Shown piece by piece: positions 15,753 through 25,735 of a DNA stretch of 64,000 bases; within the stretch, counting starts at the first letter, position 1, and every line of letters begins with the position of its first letter. The notes below the pieces were generated by a model that was not told the DNA's origin, did no database searches, and was given only the letters and a program-made list of their open reading frames with translations. This DNA is from Fictibacillus halophilus (lineage in GTDB: Bacteria; Bacillota; Bacilli; Bacillales; Fictibacillaceae), in the NCBI RefSeq assembly GCF_016401385.1, contig NZ_JAEACF010000001.1, positions 2,604,001-2,668,000 on the forward strand, given 5' to 3'. A program made the position numbers and the translations under genes.

Positions 15753-18623
15753 TTATTTAATGGTTTCTTTCTCTTTGATCTTCCCAGTCATTCGCTTCTT
15801 ATCCCGTTTTAAAATTGGTGCTAGATAACGGCCGGTGTGAGAAGCATCAATCTCAGCTAGTTCCTCTGGTGTACCAGCACCCACAATCATACCTCCCTTG
15901 TCCCCACCTTCAGGTCCAAGGTCGACTAAATGATCACATTGCTTGATCACGTCGAGGTTATGCTCGATCACAAGCACAGAGTCTCCGTTATCTACAAGCC
16001 TTTGGAGAACAACAAGCAAGCGAGAGATATCATCTACATGAAGACCCGTAGTTGGCTCGTCTAGAATGTAGATCGTTTTACCCGTTGAACGCTTATGAAG
16101 CTGTGACGCGAGCTTCACACGCTGTGCTTCTCCTCCAGAAAGAGTTGTAGCAGATTGGCCGAGCTTAATATAGCCAAGACCTACATCAAGGATGGTCTTT
16201 AGCTTACGATTGATTTTAGGGATATTGGCAAAAAACTCAACAGAGTCTTCTACTGTCATGTCTAAGATATCTGCGATGTTTTTCCCTTTATACTTCACTT
16301 CTAATGTTTCTCTGTTATAACGTTTACCATGACAAACTTCACATGGTACGTATACATCAGGCAAGAAATGCATTTCTATTTTAATGATTCCGTCTCCACG
16401 GCAAGCTTCACAACGGCCACCTTTAACGTTGAAAGAGAAACGTCCTTTTTTATATCCACGTACCTTCGCTTCATTCGTTGATGCAAAAACATCACGAATA
16501 TCATCAAATACACCGGTATATGTCGCAGGATTTGATCGTGGTGTTCGGCCGATTGGAGATTGGTCGATATCTATAACTTTATCAATATGTTCTAGACCCT
16601 TAATAGTCTTATGAGCACCTGGCTTGTCCTTTGCACGATGCAGCTTTTGTGCAAGAGCTTTATGCAGGATCTCATTCACAAGCGTACTCTTCCCGGATCC
16701 CGAAACACCTGTAACTCCAGTAAATAGACCTAATGGGATTTTAGCAGATACGTTTTTTAAGTTATTTTCTGTTGCACCCTTAACTTCAATATATCTTCCA
16801 TCTGGCTTACGTCTTTCTTTCGGAAGAGGGATAAACTTTTTACCAGACAAGTATTGTCCTGTCAGAGATGCCGGATCTTCCATGATCTCTTGTGGAGTAC
16901 CTTGTGATGTGATCACGCCACCGTGAGCACCTGCTCCAGGACCGATATCAATCACATAGTCTGCTGCAAGCATCGTGTCTTCATCATGCTCAACGACGAT
17001 CAACGTATTCCCTAGAGAACGCATTTCTTCTAGTGTTCGAATCAATCGATCATTGTCTCTCTGATGAAGGCCGATGGATGGCTCATCTAGAATATAAAGA
17101 ACACCCATCAAACGTGACCCAACTTGAGTCGCAAGGCGAATTCGCTGTGCTTCACCACCAGATAGAGTACCAGCTGCTCGGCTTAGCGTTAGATAATCTA
17201 GTCCCACATTGATCAAGAAACCTGAGCGATCCACGATTTCGCGTAGAATGAGCTTCGCGATCGCACGCTCTTTATTCGTGAGATCAAGGTTATCGAAGAA
17301 TTCTTTTGCTTCTGTAATTGAAAGAGCAGTCGTTTCACCGATATGTTTTCCGTTGATCAAAACAGAAAGAGCTTCTTTTTTCAGACGATGCCCTTTACAT
17401 GTCGGACATGGCTTTTGCGCCATGTATCCTTCCATCTGTTCACGAATATAATCTGAACTCGTTTCGCGATATCTGCGCTGAATGTTGCCTAGTACGCCTT
17501 CAAATTGAATCTCGTTTTTACGAACTTGACCAAAATCATTTTTGTAAGTGAACGTAAGGTACTCCTTACTTCCATTTAGAATTTTATCCATTTGATCTTT
17601 CGGAAGAGATTCAACCGGTACATCCATATCAATACCAAAGTGGTTACAGATGCTCTCTAAAAGCTGCGGATAATATTGCGAACTGATCGGTTCCCATGGC
17701 GCAATGGCGTTATCACGTAAAGAACGGCTCCAGTCAGGAATAACTAGCTCTGGATCCACTTCGAGTTTTACTCCTAAACCATCACATGAAGAGCACGCCC
17801 CGAACGGACTATTAAAGGAAAACAGACGTGGCTCTAGTTCGCCAATTGAAAAACCACAATGTGGACAGGCATGGTTTTGTGAGAATAGAAGTTCCTCTTC
17901 TTCCATAACATCAACGACAACACTTCCTCCACCAAGGTTGAGTGCCGCCTCAAGAGAATCAGCTAGACGAGTAGCGACTCCTTCTTTTACAACGATACGG
18001 TCGATTACGATTTCAATCGTATGTTTTTTATTTTTCTCAAGCTTAATTTCCTCAGAGATCTCACGCATCTCTCCGTCTATACGAACACGAACATACCCCT
18101 GCTTCTTAATATCTTCAAGAGCCTTAACATGTTCCCCTTTTCGACCGGAAACAACAGGTGCTAAAATTTGAAGCTTCGTACGCTCAGGATATTCTAAAAT
18201 TCGGTCTACCATTTGTTCAATCGTTTGCGAAGTGATCTCCACGTTATGAACAGGACATACCGGTCGGCCGATACGCGCGAATAAAAGTCGAAGATAGTCA
18301 TAGATTTCCGTAACCGTACCTACCGTTGAACGAGGGTTACGGCTTGTGGTTTTCTGATCGATCGAAATAGCAGGTGACAGACCCTCAATCGAGTCCACAT
18401 CTGGCTTATCCATCTGTCCTAGGAACTGACGAGCATAAGCAGAAAGAGATTCAACGTAACGACGCTGCCCTTCTGCATAGATCGTATCAAAAGCAAGTGA
18501 AGATTTACCCGAACCAGATAAGCCGGTTAAAACAACCAGCTTATCACGCGGGATCGTAATATCTATATTCTTTAAATTATGGGCTCTAGCACCCTTTACA
18601 ATTATGTTTTGATTGGTAGCCAA
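15753..18623 (-). CDS. uvrA: Excinuclease ABC subunit A
   Basis: 956 residues. UvrA is the damage-sensing ATPase of nucleotide excision repair; it dimerises and loads UvrB. Both ABC modules are complete: Walker [10 protein letters not shown] near residue 35 and GVSGSGKST in the C-terminal half, ABC signatures LSGGEAQR twice, and zinc modules with CPHCGFS...CSSCDGLG and CEACRGDG...CEVCHGKR. The start is TTG 18623, nine bases after AAGGA, and the ribosome site lies inside the 3' end of uvrB, 6 bp away. Length equals the Bacillus subtilis protein within a residue or two. Confidence 0.98.
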   Translation of the reverse strand: MATNQNIIVKGARAHNLKNIDITIPRDKLVVLTGLSGSGKSSLAFDTIYAEGQRRYVESLSAYARQFLGQMDKPDVDSIEGLSPAISIDQKTTSRNPRSTVGTVTEIYDYLRLLFARIGRPVCPVHNVEITSQTIEQMVDRILEYPERTKLQILAPVVSGRKGEHVKALEDIKKQGYVRVRIDGEMREISEEIKLEKNKKHTIEIVIDRIVVKEGVATRLADSLEAALNLGGGSVVVDVMEEEELLFSQNHACPHCGFSIGELEPRLFSFNSPFGACSSCDGLGVKLEVDPELVIPDWSRSLRDNAIAPWEPISSQYYPQLLESICNHFGIDMDVPVESLPKDQMDKILNGSKEYLTFTYKNDFGQVRKNEIQFEGVLGNIQRRYRETSSDYIREQMEGYMAQKPCPTCKGHRLKKEALSVLINGKHIGETTALSITEAKEFFDNLDLTNKERAIAKLILREIVDRSGFLINVGLDYLTLSRAAGTLSGGEAQRIRLATQVGSRLMGVLYILDEPSIGLHQRDNDRLIRTLEEMRSLGNTLIVVEHDEDTMLAADYVIDIGPGAGAHGGVITSQGTPQEIMEDPASLTGQYLSGKKFIPLPKERRKPDGRYIEVKGATENNLKNVSAKIPLGLFTGVTGVSGSGKSTLVNEILHKALAQKLHRAKDKPGAHKTIKGLEHIDKVIDIDQSPIGRTPRSNPATYTGVFDDIRDVFASTNEAKVRGYKKGRFSFNVKGGRCEACRGDGIIKIEMHFLPDVYVPCEVCHGKRYNRETLEVKYKGKNIADILDMTVEDSVEFFANIPKINRKLKTILDVGLGYIKLGQSATTLSGGEAQRVKLASQLHKRSTGKTIYILDEPTTGLHVDDISRLLVVLQRLVDNGDSVLVIEHNLDVIKQCDHLVDLGPEGGDKGGMIVGAGTPEELAEIDASHTGRYLAPILKRDKKRMTGKIKEKETIK

Positions 18624-18629
18624 CTGCTA

Positions 18630-20621
18630 TCATCCTTCCGCTTTTAACTCAAGTATGAGGTCACGAAGCTCTGCTGCACGTTCGAACTGAAGGTTCTTTG
18701 CAGCATCCTTCATCTCTTTTTCCATACGCTCGATAAACGCTTCGCGATCTTTCTTGCTCATCTTTTGCTTAGGAGCTTTTGAACTTGTATACGTTTCTGT
18801 ATCTTCGGCAGCTTGTGTCGCTCGAATCACATCACGCACTTCTTTTTTAATCGTAGTAGGCGTGATTCCATGCTTTTCATTGTGCTCTATCTGTTTCTGA
18901 CGTCTGCGCTGCGTCTCATCGATCGCGATCTGCATGGATTTCGTAATCTTATCTCCATACATAATAACGTGGCCGTTTGAGTTACGAGCAGCACGGCCAA
19001 TCGTCTGGATAAGCGAGCGTTCTGAACGTAAGAAGCCTTCTTTATCTGCATCTAAAATGGCAACGAGAGAGACTTCAGGAATATCTAATCCTTCTCGCAA
19101 CAAGTTAATTCCGACGAGTACATCAAAAACACCAAGACGAAGATCACGTATGATCTGGATCCGTTCTAAAGTCTTAATTTCTGAATGCAGGTAACGAACT
19201 TTTATGCCGAGCTCTACAAAATAATCCGTAAGATCCTCAGACATCTTTTTCGTTAATGTTGTAACAAGAACTCGTTCGTTTTTCGCGATTCTTTCGTTAA
19301 TCTCACCGAGTAAGTCATCGATTTGACCTTTGATCGGACGAACTTCTAGTGTAGGATCAAGGAGCCCTGTTGGACGAATAATTTGCTCAACCGGATCAGG
19401 TGCGTGTTCGAGCTCATACGGACCTGGTGTTGCTGATACGTAAATATGCTGAAACTTTGTGTAACGCTCAAATTCTTCAAACGTTAGCGGGCGGTTATCC
19501 TTTGCAGAAGGTAATCGGAATCCGTGATCTACAAGAACTCCTTTTCTCGCTTGGTCTCCATTAAACATTCCACGAATCTGTGGAAGAGTAACATGGGACT
19601 CATCGATAACAATCAGTGAATCATCTGGAAAATAATCAAGAAGTGTATAAGGTGTTGAACCTAATGGTCTTAGAGTCAGGTGAACAGAGTAGTTCTCAAT
19701 CCCTGAGCAAAAGCCCATCTCCGCCATCATCTCTAGGTCGTATCTTGTACGCTGTTCGAGACGCTGTGCTTCTAATAGTTTTCCAGCTTCATTCAATTCT
19801 TTCAGGCGATCTTCAAGTTCAGCTTCAATGCGCTTGATCGCTACTTTCATTTTCTCTTCACGTGTTACGAAGTGGGAAGCTGGGAAAATGGCAACGTGGT
19901 TACGTTCACCAAGAATTTCGCCTGTTAGTGCGTCCACTTCAGTAATTCGGTCGATCTCATCACCAAAAAACTCCACACGAAGACAATGTTCATCGCGTGA
20001 GGCTGGAAAGATTTCCACAACATCTCCTCTAACTCGGAACGTACCACGAGTAAAGTTGATATCGTTTCGGTTGTATTGAACATCTACAAGATCACGTAAA
20101 AGCTGATCACGGTCTTTCTCCATGCCTTCTCGTAAGGAAATCACCATGTCTTTATATTCTTCAGGTGAACCTAGACCATAAATACAAGATACACTGGCCA
20201 CAATAATAACGTCTTTTCGTTCAAAAAGGGATGAAGTAGCCGAGTGGCGAAGTTTATCGATCTCATCATTTATACTTGCGTCTTTTTCAATGTAAGTATC
20301 AGAGTGAGCAATGTAAGCTTCTGGCTGATAATAATCGTAATACGATACAAAATATTCAACTGCGTTGTTCGGGAAAAATTCTTTTAACTCACTGTAAAGC
20401 TGTCCGGCTAATGTTTTGTTATGAGCAATAACAAGAGTCGGTTTGTTTACTTCCTGAATAACGTTGGATACCGTAAACGTCTTCCCTGTTCCGGTCGCAC
20501 CAAGCAGGGTCATACTCTTCTTTCCTGCGTTTATATTGTTCACAAGATGCTTGATCGCTGCGGGCTGATCCCCTTGTGGCTGATAGTTTGATTTGATTTC
20601 GAACAATTGACTTTGACTCAC
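18630..20621 (-). CDS. uvrB: Excinuclease ABC subunit B
   Basis: 663 residues. UvrB is the DNA-damage verifying helicase-like subunit that recruits UvrC. Walker A GATGTGKT is near residue 43, the beta-hairpin region [12 protein letters not shown] follows, DEAD-like box IVIDESHVT, helicase motif [11 protein letters not shown] and the C-terminal UVR domain ([22 protein letters not shown]) are all present. The start is GTG 20621 after GGAGG. In Bacillus subtilis uvrB directly follows csbA; here a TauE/SafE gene has come between them. Confidence 0.98.
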   Translation of the reverse strand: MSQSQLFEIKSNYQPQGDQPAAIKHLVNNINAGKKSMTLLGATGTGKTFTVSNVIQEVNKPTLVIAHNKTLAGQLYSELKEFFPNNAVEYFVSYYDYYQPEAYIAHSDTYIEKDASINDEIDKLRHSATSSLFERKDVIIVASVSCIYGLGSPEEYKDMVISLREGMEKDRDQLLRDLVDVQYNRNDINFTRGTFRVRGDVVEIFPASRDEHCLRVEFFGDEIDRITEVDALTGEILGERNHVAIFPASHFVTREEKMKVAIKRIEAELEDRLKELNEAGKLLEAQRLEQRTRYDLEMMAEMGFCSGIENYSVHLTLRPLGSTPYTLLDYFPDDSLIVIDESHVTLPQIRGMFNGDQARKGVLVDHGFRLPSAKDNRPLTFEEFERYTKFQHIYVSATPGPYELEHAPDPVEQIIRPTGLLDPTLEVRPIKGQIDDLLGEINERIAKNERVLVTTLTKKMSEDLTDYFVELGIKVRYLHSEIKTLERIQIIRDLRLGVFDVLVGINLLREGLDIPEVSLVAILDADKEGFLRSERSLIQTIGRAARNSNGHVIMYGDKITKSMQIAIDETQRRRQKQIEHNEKHGITPTTIKKEVRDVIRATQAAEDTETYTSSKAPKQKMSKKDREAFIERMEKEMKDAAKNLQFERAAELRDLILELKAEG

Positions 20622-20762
20622 AAAACCGAACCTCCGTTCCTAAATTCTGGTTACTCAAATTATAGCACAGCCCTCATCCAAAAACCTAATAATTACGAAC
20701 AAATATTCGCAGAAGTTTCTGGAAAGAAAGTAAAGTGTTATACTTAAAGGTAGGCGCTCGTT

Positions 20763-20798
20763 GGGAAATAAATTGTATGGGGTCTGACCCCATTTCCC
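20763..20798. repeat. GGGGTCTGACCCC palindrome, copy 1
   Basis: A nested palindrome: outer GGGAAAT / ATTTCCC and inner ATGGGGTC-T-GACCCCAT. It lies in the uvrB/tauE intergenic region. A shorter related copy with the same GGGAAATAAATTGT lead is at 22097-22125. Confidence 0.8.
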
Positions 20799-20862
20799 GC
20801 TAGCATTACCAAGGTTTTCGGAAAAATTGTAGAAGGTGTGTCCCCTTAAAGGAGTTTTAAAA

Positions 20863-21735
20863 ATGGAGTTTTTTTATATACTGCTAGGTTTATGCATCGG
20901 CATCTTTTCAGGCATTTTCGGAATTGGTGGTGGCTTTATTCTGACACCCGTTCTTATTTTATTCGGCATCCCGCCTCTATCTGCGATTGGAACAAGTCTC
21001 ATGTACTCAATCGGGACGAGTGTTTCAGGAGTTGCTGCACATCTGAGATTTAAGAACATTCTATGGAAACCCGCTGCTGTTCTAGGAGTTGTTGGGATTG
21101 GTGCAACACAGGTCGCTCATCCACTTGTAGTTTGGTCAGAAAAGATGGGTTATGACGATACAATCATTCCTATATTTTATATTGTTCTTCTTGCCTACTT
21201 TGCTCTTTCCCTGCTTTATAAGCAAACAAAACGCAAGAATAAAACTGAAATCACAACCGAGATCCAATTTTCTTGGCCAAAAGCCATCTTTATTGGATTC
21301 ACAGGAGGATTCATTTCTACGACATTAGGAGTTGGTGGGGGATTCGTGATGGTTCCAATGCTCATCTCATTGATGAAGTTTCCTTCTAGAAAAGCGGTTG
21401 GGACGAGCTTGGTCAGTGTGTTTTTCATTGTAAGTGCTGGATTCTTAACGTACGCATCAAGTGTACAGATTGACTATAAACTAGGCCTCCTACTGATATT
21501 AGGGGCGCTCGTCGGCACGCAGCTAGGAGCCAAACTTACAACCATCTATTCCAGTGAACAGATTCAAAAATACCTAGGTGCCCTGTACATCACGATTTTA
21601 AGCTCAGTTGTCCTTAAGCTCGTTCATCTCGATAAAGCTGGGCTTGGCATCATTACGCTATATGTGTTATCCATGCTCGTACTTTTTTTGAAAGAAACGA
21701 TCACTCATACAAAAAGAAAGACGTCTACCTCGTGA
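20863..21735 (+). CDS. TauE/SafE-family anion exporter
   Basis: 290 residues, eight hydrophobic segments in two homologous halves, each opening with the glycine-rich motif of the family (FGIGGGFILTP near the N-terminus and GVGGGFVMVP in the second half). These proteins export sulfite, sulfoacetate or other organosulfur anions. The start ATG follows AAAGGAG by 8 bases; upstream ATG 20836 has no such site. No sulfur-metabolism genes are near, so the substrate is open. The gene interrupts the csbA-uvrB order known from Bacillus subtilis. Confidence 0.85.
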   Translation: MEFFYILLGLCIGIFSGIFGIGGGFILTPVLILFGIPPLSAIGTSLMYSIGTSVSGVAAHLRFKNILWKPAAVLGVVGIGATQVAHPLVVWSEKMGYDDTIIPIFYIVLLAYFALSLLYKQTKRKNKTEITTEIQFSWPKAIFIGFTGGFISTTLGVGGGFVMVPMLISLMKFPSRKAVGTSLVSVFFIVSAGFLTYASSVQIDYKLGLLLILGALVGTQLGAKLTTIYSSEQIQKYLGALYITILSSVVLKLVHLDKAGLGIITLYVLSMLVLFLKETITHTKRKTSTS

Positions 21736-21752
21736 AGGTGACGTCTTTTTTT
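21717..21752. terminator. Terminator shared by tauE-like and csbA-like genes
   Basis: Stem AGACGTC-T-ACC / GGT-G-ACGTCT overlapping the tauE stop codon, followed by seven T. It is symmetric enough to end both convergent genes. Confidence 0.8.
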
Positions 21753-21981
21753 ATCTTACTTTTCGTTTTTGTTTGTTATAAATTTTAAGTCCCAGTAAAA
21801 AGCCGACGATCGTAGAAATTACGGCCACGATTTGGAGAGGCAAAGGTTGATTCAACCCATCAAAACCAAAAATCATAATAACAACAGTAATCCCTAGAGG
21901 TAAGTATTTAGTAAACAACACTCTATTAAAAAGCAGCTGTAAACATAAAGGCAATAAAGCTGCGACACTATACTCCAACAT
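21751..21981 (-). CDS. csbA: CsbA-like small membrane protein
   Basis: 76 residues, two to three hydrophobic segments and a basic C-terminus (KIYNKQKRKVR). Length, the LLP..LQLLFNRV pattern and the neighbourhood of uvrBA fit CsbA (DUF2198), a general-stress membrane protein of unknown activity in Bacillus subtilis. ATG 21981 is preceded by AAGGAGAGGGG, but 11 or more bases away; a TTG at 22014 would give a longer start. No clear SigB promoter was seen. The symbol rests largely on context. Confidence 0.65.
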   Translation of the reverse strand: MLEYSVAALLPLCLQLLFNRVLFTKYLPLGITVVIMIFGFDGLNQPLPLQIVAVISTIVGFLLGLKIYNKQKRKVR

Positions 21982-22096
21982 GAAACGAAGAACCCCTCTC
22001 CTTGAACACCTCAAAAAAACATCACTTTTGTAAACGTTCTAATATACCTCTCTAAATTTAACAAAACTCCCTAGACAAAAACAAGGAAATTGTTGC

Positions 22097-22125
22097 GGGA
22101 AATAAATTGTTTAGGGTCAGACCCC
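22097..22125. repeat. GGGTCAGACCC palindrome, copy 2
   Basis: GGGAAATAAATTGT followed by GGGTC-A-GACCC; related to the copy at 20763. The two copies flank the tauE-like and csbA-like genes. Confidence 0.75.
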
Positions 22126-22143
22126 TTCTCTTTGAAACTTTCT

Positions 22144-22169
22144 GTTTAAAAGTACGTACAGTAGGATAA
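22144..22169 (+). promoter_or_regulatory. Possible SigB-type promoter
   Basis: GTTTAA, 14-base spacer, GGATAA. The -35 matches the SigB consensus and the -10 matches it partly (GGGTAT expected). It lies 55 bp ahead of the small basic protein gene. Confidence 0.3.
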
Positions 22170-22223
22170 TGCTTAAAAAGGACGAATATGATTAACAAGT
22201 ATCTTCAAAGGAGATGATTTTGC

Positions 22224-22409
22224 ATGTTAAAGAAACTATTAAAATCACTATTAGGACACAGCAGCCATAAAAGGTACAGCAGCTCAGGCTACAAATATAA
22301 GAAAAGCTACAAGAAATACAGCAGCAGTGATTTTGGCAAAAAGCATTATGGTGGATATGGACATAAGCATTACAAAAAGAAAAAAAGAAGCAGCTTCTTT
22401 AGCTCGTGA
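22224..22409 (+). CDS. Small Ser/Tyr/Lys-rich basic protein
   Basis: 61 residues. After a short hydrophobic-basic start (MLKKLLKSLLG) the chain is almost wholly Lys, Ser, Tyr, Gly and His, e.g. YKYKKSYKKYSSSDFGKKHYG, and must be unfolded and strongly positive. The ribosome site AAAGGAG is 8 bases ahead of ATG. It ends 22 bp before a Hanks-type kinase gene, so its many Ser and Tyr residues could be kinase targets; that is inference from position only. The pair recalls the yrzK/yrzF arrangement of Bacillus subtilis, which I cannot verify. Confidence 0.7.
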   Translation: MLKKLLKSLLGHSSHKRYSSSGYKYKKSYKKYSSSDFGKKHYGGYGHKHYKKKKRSSFFSS

Positions 22410-22431
22410 TCTATTTTAAGATATTAACAAT

Positions 22432-23244
22432 ATGATAACTGAACTTTGGAAAGGTCTGCAAAGAGCGTTATGGGACAGACCTTTTAATGCTGGCCACCAC
22501 ATTCATGAGCGATATCAAATTCAAGAAGTTCTAGGAATGGGTAGTTACGGTATTACGTATTTAGCATTTGATAGGCATACAGATGAGATGATCGTACTAA
22601 AGCAGCTTCGGAACACAAAAGCAAAGACCACATCAGGTCTTCTCTCTTTTCAAAGAGAGTCTCAGATTTTAGGGGCGCTTCAAAAACACCCTGTTCCGAA
22701 GCTTTTGAACACCTTTCAAGATGAACAAGGCCACTTTATCGCTATGGAGTGGATCAAGGGAGAAACATTTGAAGATCTGATTTTTCGTGACAATCAAACC
22801 TATAACGAAAAAGAAACAATCGCAATTTTGCTAGAGCTTTTAAACATTACTGGACGCTTTCATGAGAAAGGGATCATACATCGAGATCTTCGCATTCCAA
22901 ATATCATACAACGTGATAAAGAACTAATCGTGATTGACTTTGGACTTGCTTGTTATTTATCAGACAAAAACCGAGAGATTGAAGATCCCCATGATCATCC
23001 TGAGAAACTTCGGATGCGTGCTGTCAAAGTGGAAAGCGATCTGTTTGCTCTCGGTCATTTTGCACTCTTTCTTCTTTACTCTTCTTACAAGCCTCAATTA
23101 AAAAAAGAGTTAAGCTGGGAAGAAGAATTAGACATCTCACGTTCCTTCAAATACGTTCTTCGGAAAATGCTCCAACTTGACGAGCCCTTTCATTCCACTA
23201 CTGACGTTCAAAAAGCATTACGCTCTATAAAAAAAGCTCGGTAA
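22432..23244 (+). CDS. Hanks-type serine/threonine protein kinase, soluble
   Basis: 270 residues, kinase domain only, no membrane segment. Visible motifs: glycine loop LGMGSYG (34-40), VAIK-like VLKQ with Lys57, Glu76 of helix C, catalytic loop HRDLRIPN (150-157) and DFG at 169-171. The usual HRDLK is HRDLR, so the catalytic-loop lysine is Arg; Asp152 and Asn157 are kept. The C-lobe is short, ending about 100 residues after DFG. ATG 22432 has no strong ribosome site and probably depends on translation of the small gene just upstream. Substrates are unknown. Confidence 0.85.
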   Translation: MITELWKGLQRALWDRPFNAGHHIHERYQIQEVLGMGSYGITYLAFDRHTDEMIVLKQLRNTKAKTTSGLLSFQRESQILGALQKHPVPKLLNTFQDEQGHFIAMEWIKGETFEDLIFRDNQTYNEKETIAILLELLNITGRFHEKGIIHRDLRIPNIIQRDKELIVIDFGLACYLSDKNREIEDPHDHPEKLRMRAVKVESDLFALGHFALFLLYSSYKPQLKKELSWEEELDISRSFKYVLRKMLQLDEPFHSTTDVQKALRSIKKAR

Positions 23245-23259
23245 TTATACCGGGCTTTT
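23232..23259. terminator. Terminator between kinase gene and DUF2254 gene
   Basis: Stem AAAAGCTCGGT / ACCGGGCTTTT overlapping the kinase stop codon; works on both strands. Confidence 0.8.
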
Positions 23260-23265
23260 CATGGT

Positions 23266-24642
23266 TTAAGGATGTTTACTTTTCAGCAAGAACTCTTCAT
23301 ATTCTTTTTCATGTTTTGTTGTTACGGAAAGATTTTGCAAAGCTCGGTGAAATTGCTGATAGTCTAAAGCAAATAAGAAATGATTCTCTAACCCACTTGC
23401 AGTTAGTACGCCAAATTCCCAAACTGCATTATAATCACGCTTATTTAAAGATTTTGCCATCAAATCTAAGACTTTCAGTATTTCTGTACAAACTAACACG
23501 TTGTCTTTGGCATAGTGTCGGATGTACCCAAATCCATTATATAAGTAGTGGCTAAAATCTCTTTCTTGTAAAACAACCCGCAGATTGTTTTCATTGTCTA
23601 CTAAATACTTTGAAAATACGGAGCATCGTGAAATAGATGTGAGAACCTCTCCAAGTTGATAGATCGAGTTCGTTGCCGTTTTCGGATCGTTATTTCCAAG
23701 TGAACGGATTGCAACTTCTACTAGTTTATTGATACTAAATTCAATATCTTGTACTTCAGTTTGCCTTCTCCCAATCTTGATGAGTGACAGATATTTTTGT
23801 TCATCTATTTGATTGTCTCCTTTTTTCCAATAAGATAGGAATGGTGTTGTGGCGTAAACATAGCTACCAATCGTGTACTCTAATCGTATGACAATATCAT
23901 CACGCTTAGCTTCTTTCATGATCGAGATGAAATCAACGAGTTGAATAAATCCGGACTTTTTAGCCGTAATCGTATAACCGCTCTTATCACAAATATCACT
24001 GTTCACCGTCGTTAAGTCGTTCACTTTATAAGGATCAACTTCATCCTCCAGCGTGTTCTTCACAATCGATAACGCTTCATTCTTCATATCATAAGTCATC
24101 TGGTTCACTTGAAGCCACGCCACAGCATGATTGATAAAAAAGATAAACGTTCCCATCGCAAAAGCTGCAATGATCGCTGCCACAAAAGGAACAGCGAAAT
24201 AGTATTCAGCCATTCTTTTATTCAAAAATAAAAAACTCAACAACATATAGATGAAACTTGATGTAAATATCCCTAGAACACGCTGAGTTGATTTACTAGC
24301 TATAAAGTTCTTCAGCATACGAGGAGAAAACTGTCCAGAAAAGGTTGTAAACACAACAAGAATCAAGTTAAAGGTAAAGGTGGTAAGAGTTAGAGTGGCA
24401 GCGGTAAGAGTTCCTACTAAATTTCGTGTAAGTTCATAATCAACTGCAAAAAAAAGACGCATTTGATTTCCTAAATCATATTTTAAGTCAGTTGTTAAAG
24501 TAACAACTACTAATAGTATAGAAAAAATAACGTAAAGCACGGGAGTAAACCACATATTCGATTGCACAGTATGTGATAATTCCCTCTCGGACATTCTTGT
24601 GTATTTCTTTAAATAATTGTCTAACAGGTTCAATCTAAACAT
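23266..24642 (-). CDS. DUF2254 predicted membrane protein
   Basis: 458 residues. Four hydrophobic segments lie in the first 175 residues; the family hallmark TLTLTTFTFNLILVVFTTFS then QFSPRMLKNF is present near residues 83-112. The C-terminal 280 residues are soluble and cytoplasmic by charge. DUF2254 proteins have no established function. The start ATG follows AAGGGGATGTACAC. The gene stands alone between two terminators. Confidence 0.85.
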   Translation of the reverse strand: MFRLNLLDNYLKKYTRMSERELSHTVQSNMWFTPVLYVIFSILLVVVTLTTDLKYDLGNQMRLFFAVDYELTRNLVGTLTAATLTLTTFTFNLILVVFTTFSGQFSPRMLKNFIASKSTQRVLGIFTSSFIYMLLSFLFLNKRMAEYYFAVPFVAAIIAAFAMGTFIFFINHAVAWLQVNQMTYDMKNEALSIVKNTLEDEVDPYKVNDLTTVNSDICDKSGYTITAKKSGFIQLVDFISIMKEAKRDDIVIRLEYTIGSYVYATTPFLSYWKKGDNQIDEQKYLSLIKIGRRQTEVQDIEFSINKLVEVAIRSLGNNDPKTATNSIYQLGEVLTSISRCSVFSKYLVDNENNLRVVLQERDFSHYLYNGFGYIRHYAKDNVLVCTEILKVLDLMAKSLNKRDYNAVWEFGVLTASGLENHFLFALDYQQFHRALQNLSVTTKHEKEYEEFLLKSKHP

Positions 24643-24759
24643 GTGTACATCCCCTTAGAAGTAAAAACAACAGTTATTTTGGAACACAAAATACAAGTGG
24701 CTCCTATCCTATTTTGCCCTATTAAAAAAAAGTCAAACTTTCTATCGTTTTATCGCAAT

Positions 24760-24790
24760 AAAAAAAAGCGATTCCTAATAATAGAATCGC
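24760..24790 (-). terminator. Terminator of the GNAT pseudogene unit
   Basis: Stem GCGATTC / GAATCGC (24768-24774 with 24784-24790) followed by a long U run on the minus strand. Confidence 0.8.
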
Positions 24791-24793
24791 ACG

Positions 24794-25291
24794 TCATTTC
24801 TTCATTATTTTATTGCAAAACGATTGGATGACTCGTTCATCTTCGTTCCGCTCTTTGTAATGCTCCCCACTGTATTCACCTATCACTTTTATCCAAAACG
24901 TCTGTGCAGGTTTGTTCGGTTTTATTTGAGATACTTGCCAATTCCCTATATGTTTTTCGAAGATTTGATGAGCAGCAAGTTTCCCTAAACCTCCAAGCCT
25001 GAACTTTTTCATGATAAAAAATTCAGAGATCGACCAATATTGATCGTTTGCCTCATGTATTTCACTTACTAATACAAACCCTGCTAGTTTGCCTTCTCTT
25101 TCGATCAGATAAGGAAAACGCCGACTTTCTTGCCAATAGTTATCTAAATAAGCATACTGACCAAACATTCCATTATCGCTCACTTAAAGGTCAATAAACT
25201 CTGAGAAATCATAAAAATAAAACTGCATAAGATTCTGGATTGTTTCTTTATCCCTTAACTCTGCTACCTTTATCACTGGAATCTGTTTCAT
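24794..25291 (-). pseudogene. GNAT acetyltransferase interrupted by one in-frame stop
   Basis: The full frame runs from ATG 25291 (MKQIPVIKVAELRDKE) for 166 codons, but codon 36 is TAA (25184-25186). The part before it reads LMQFYFYDFSEFIDL and the part after VSDNGMFGQYAYLDNYWQES; both are adjacent segments of one known GNAT subfamily in which YDFSEF and YLDxYW blocks lie together. The acetyl-CoA loop FRLGGLGKLAA follows. A GTG at 25183 directly after the stop could restart translation but lacks a ribosome site and the first strand and helix. Most likely a recent nonsense mutation or a sequence error. It follows the alkyltransferase-like gene by 32 bp and was probably co-transcribed with it. 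Confidence 0.75.
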
Positions 25292-25323
25292 CAACATCTA
25301 GCATTTCTCCCTGTAATTGGTGA

Positions 25324-25647
25324 TTACATACTATCCTCGCAAACTGGCGAATATCTGTAAGCTTCGATGTCCACTCTATTTTTCCCTTTAAATTGGACGC
25401 CTTCCCTTTCCAATCGTGACTTTTGTGTAAAAAACAATTCTTCATCTTGAAAGCCGATCTCACCTTTTGCATTTATAACCCGATGCCAAGGCAGATCATG
25501 TTTTTTACTCATAGAGTGAAGGATACGTACGACTTGTCGAGCACTCCTGGGATTGCCAGCCACACGGGCAATCTGTCCGTAAGACATGACGTGGCCGCTC
25601 GGTATGCTTTTAATGACTTTAATGACATTCTCAGTAAATGGTTCCAT
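25324..25647 (-). CDS. Alkyltransferase-like protein (ATL), MGMT relative
   Basis: 107 residues of the DNA-binding domain of O6-methylguanine-DNA methyltransferase. The helix-turn-helix MSYGQIARVAGNPRSARQVV with the arginine finger is intact, but the methyl-accepting cysteine of PCHRV is replaced by Trp: PWHRV at 53-57. ATL proteins cannot remove alkyl groups; they bind O6-alkylguanine and hand the lesion to nucleotide excision repair, for which uvrA and uvrB are also in this window. Start ATG follows GAGGCG. The interpretation as an ATL is strong because of the Trp. Confidence 0.92.
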   Translation of the reverse strand: MEPFTENVIKVIKSIPSGHVMSYGQIARVAGNPRSARQVVRILHSMSKKHDLPWHRVINAKGEIGFQDEELFFTQKSRLEREGVQFKGKNRVDIEAYRYSPVCEDSM

Positions 25648-25686
25648 GATTTCGCCTCACTTTAACAGAATAAAAAAGAGCCTAAC

Positions 25687-25725
25687 AAAAAAAGAGTGTT
25701 AAATCTACGATCAGACTTAACACTC
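25687..25725 (-). terminator. Terminator of ykpA-like gene
   Basis: Stem GAGTGTTAA / TTAACACTC (25694-25702 with 25717-25725), extended by AATCT/AGACT pairs, then a U run on the minus strand. Confidence 0.85.
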
Positions 25726-25735
25726 CTTTGTTGTT

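Noticed and set aside
17704..18171. 155-codon plus-strand frame
   Set aside because: Antisense to uvrA, Ser/Arg-rich composition typical of a shadow frame.
24794..25183. Complete short acetyltransferase starting at GTG 25183
   Set aside because: The GTG directly follows an in-frame stop, has no ribosome site, and the family's N-terminal segment is found upstream in the same frame.
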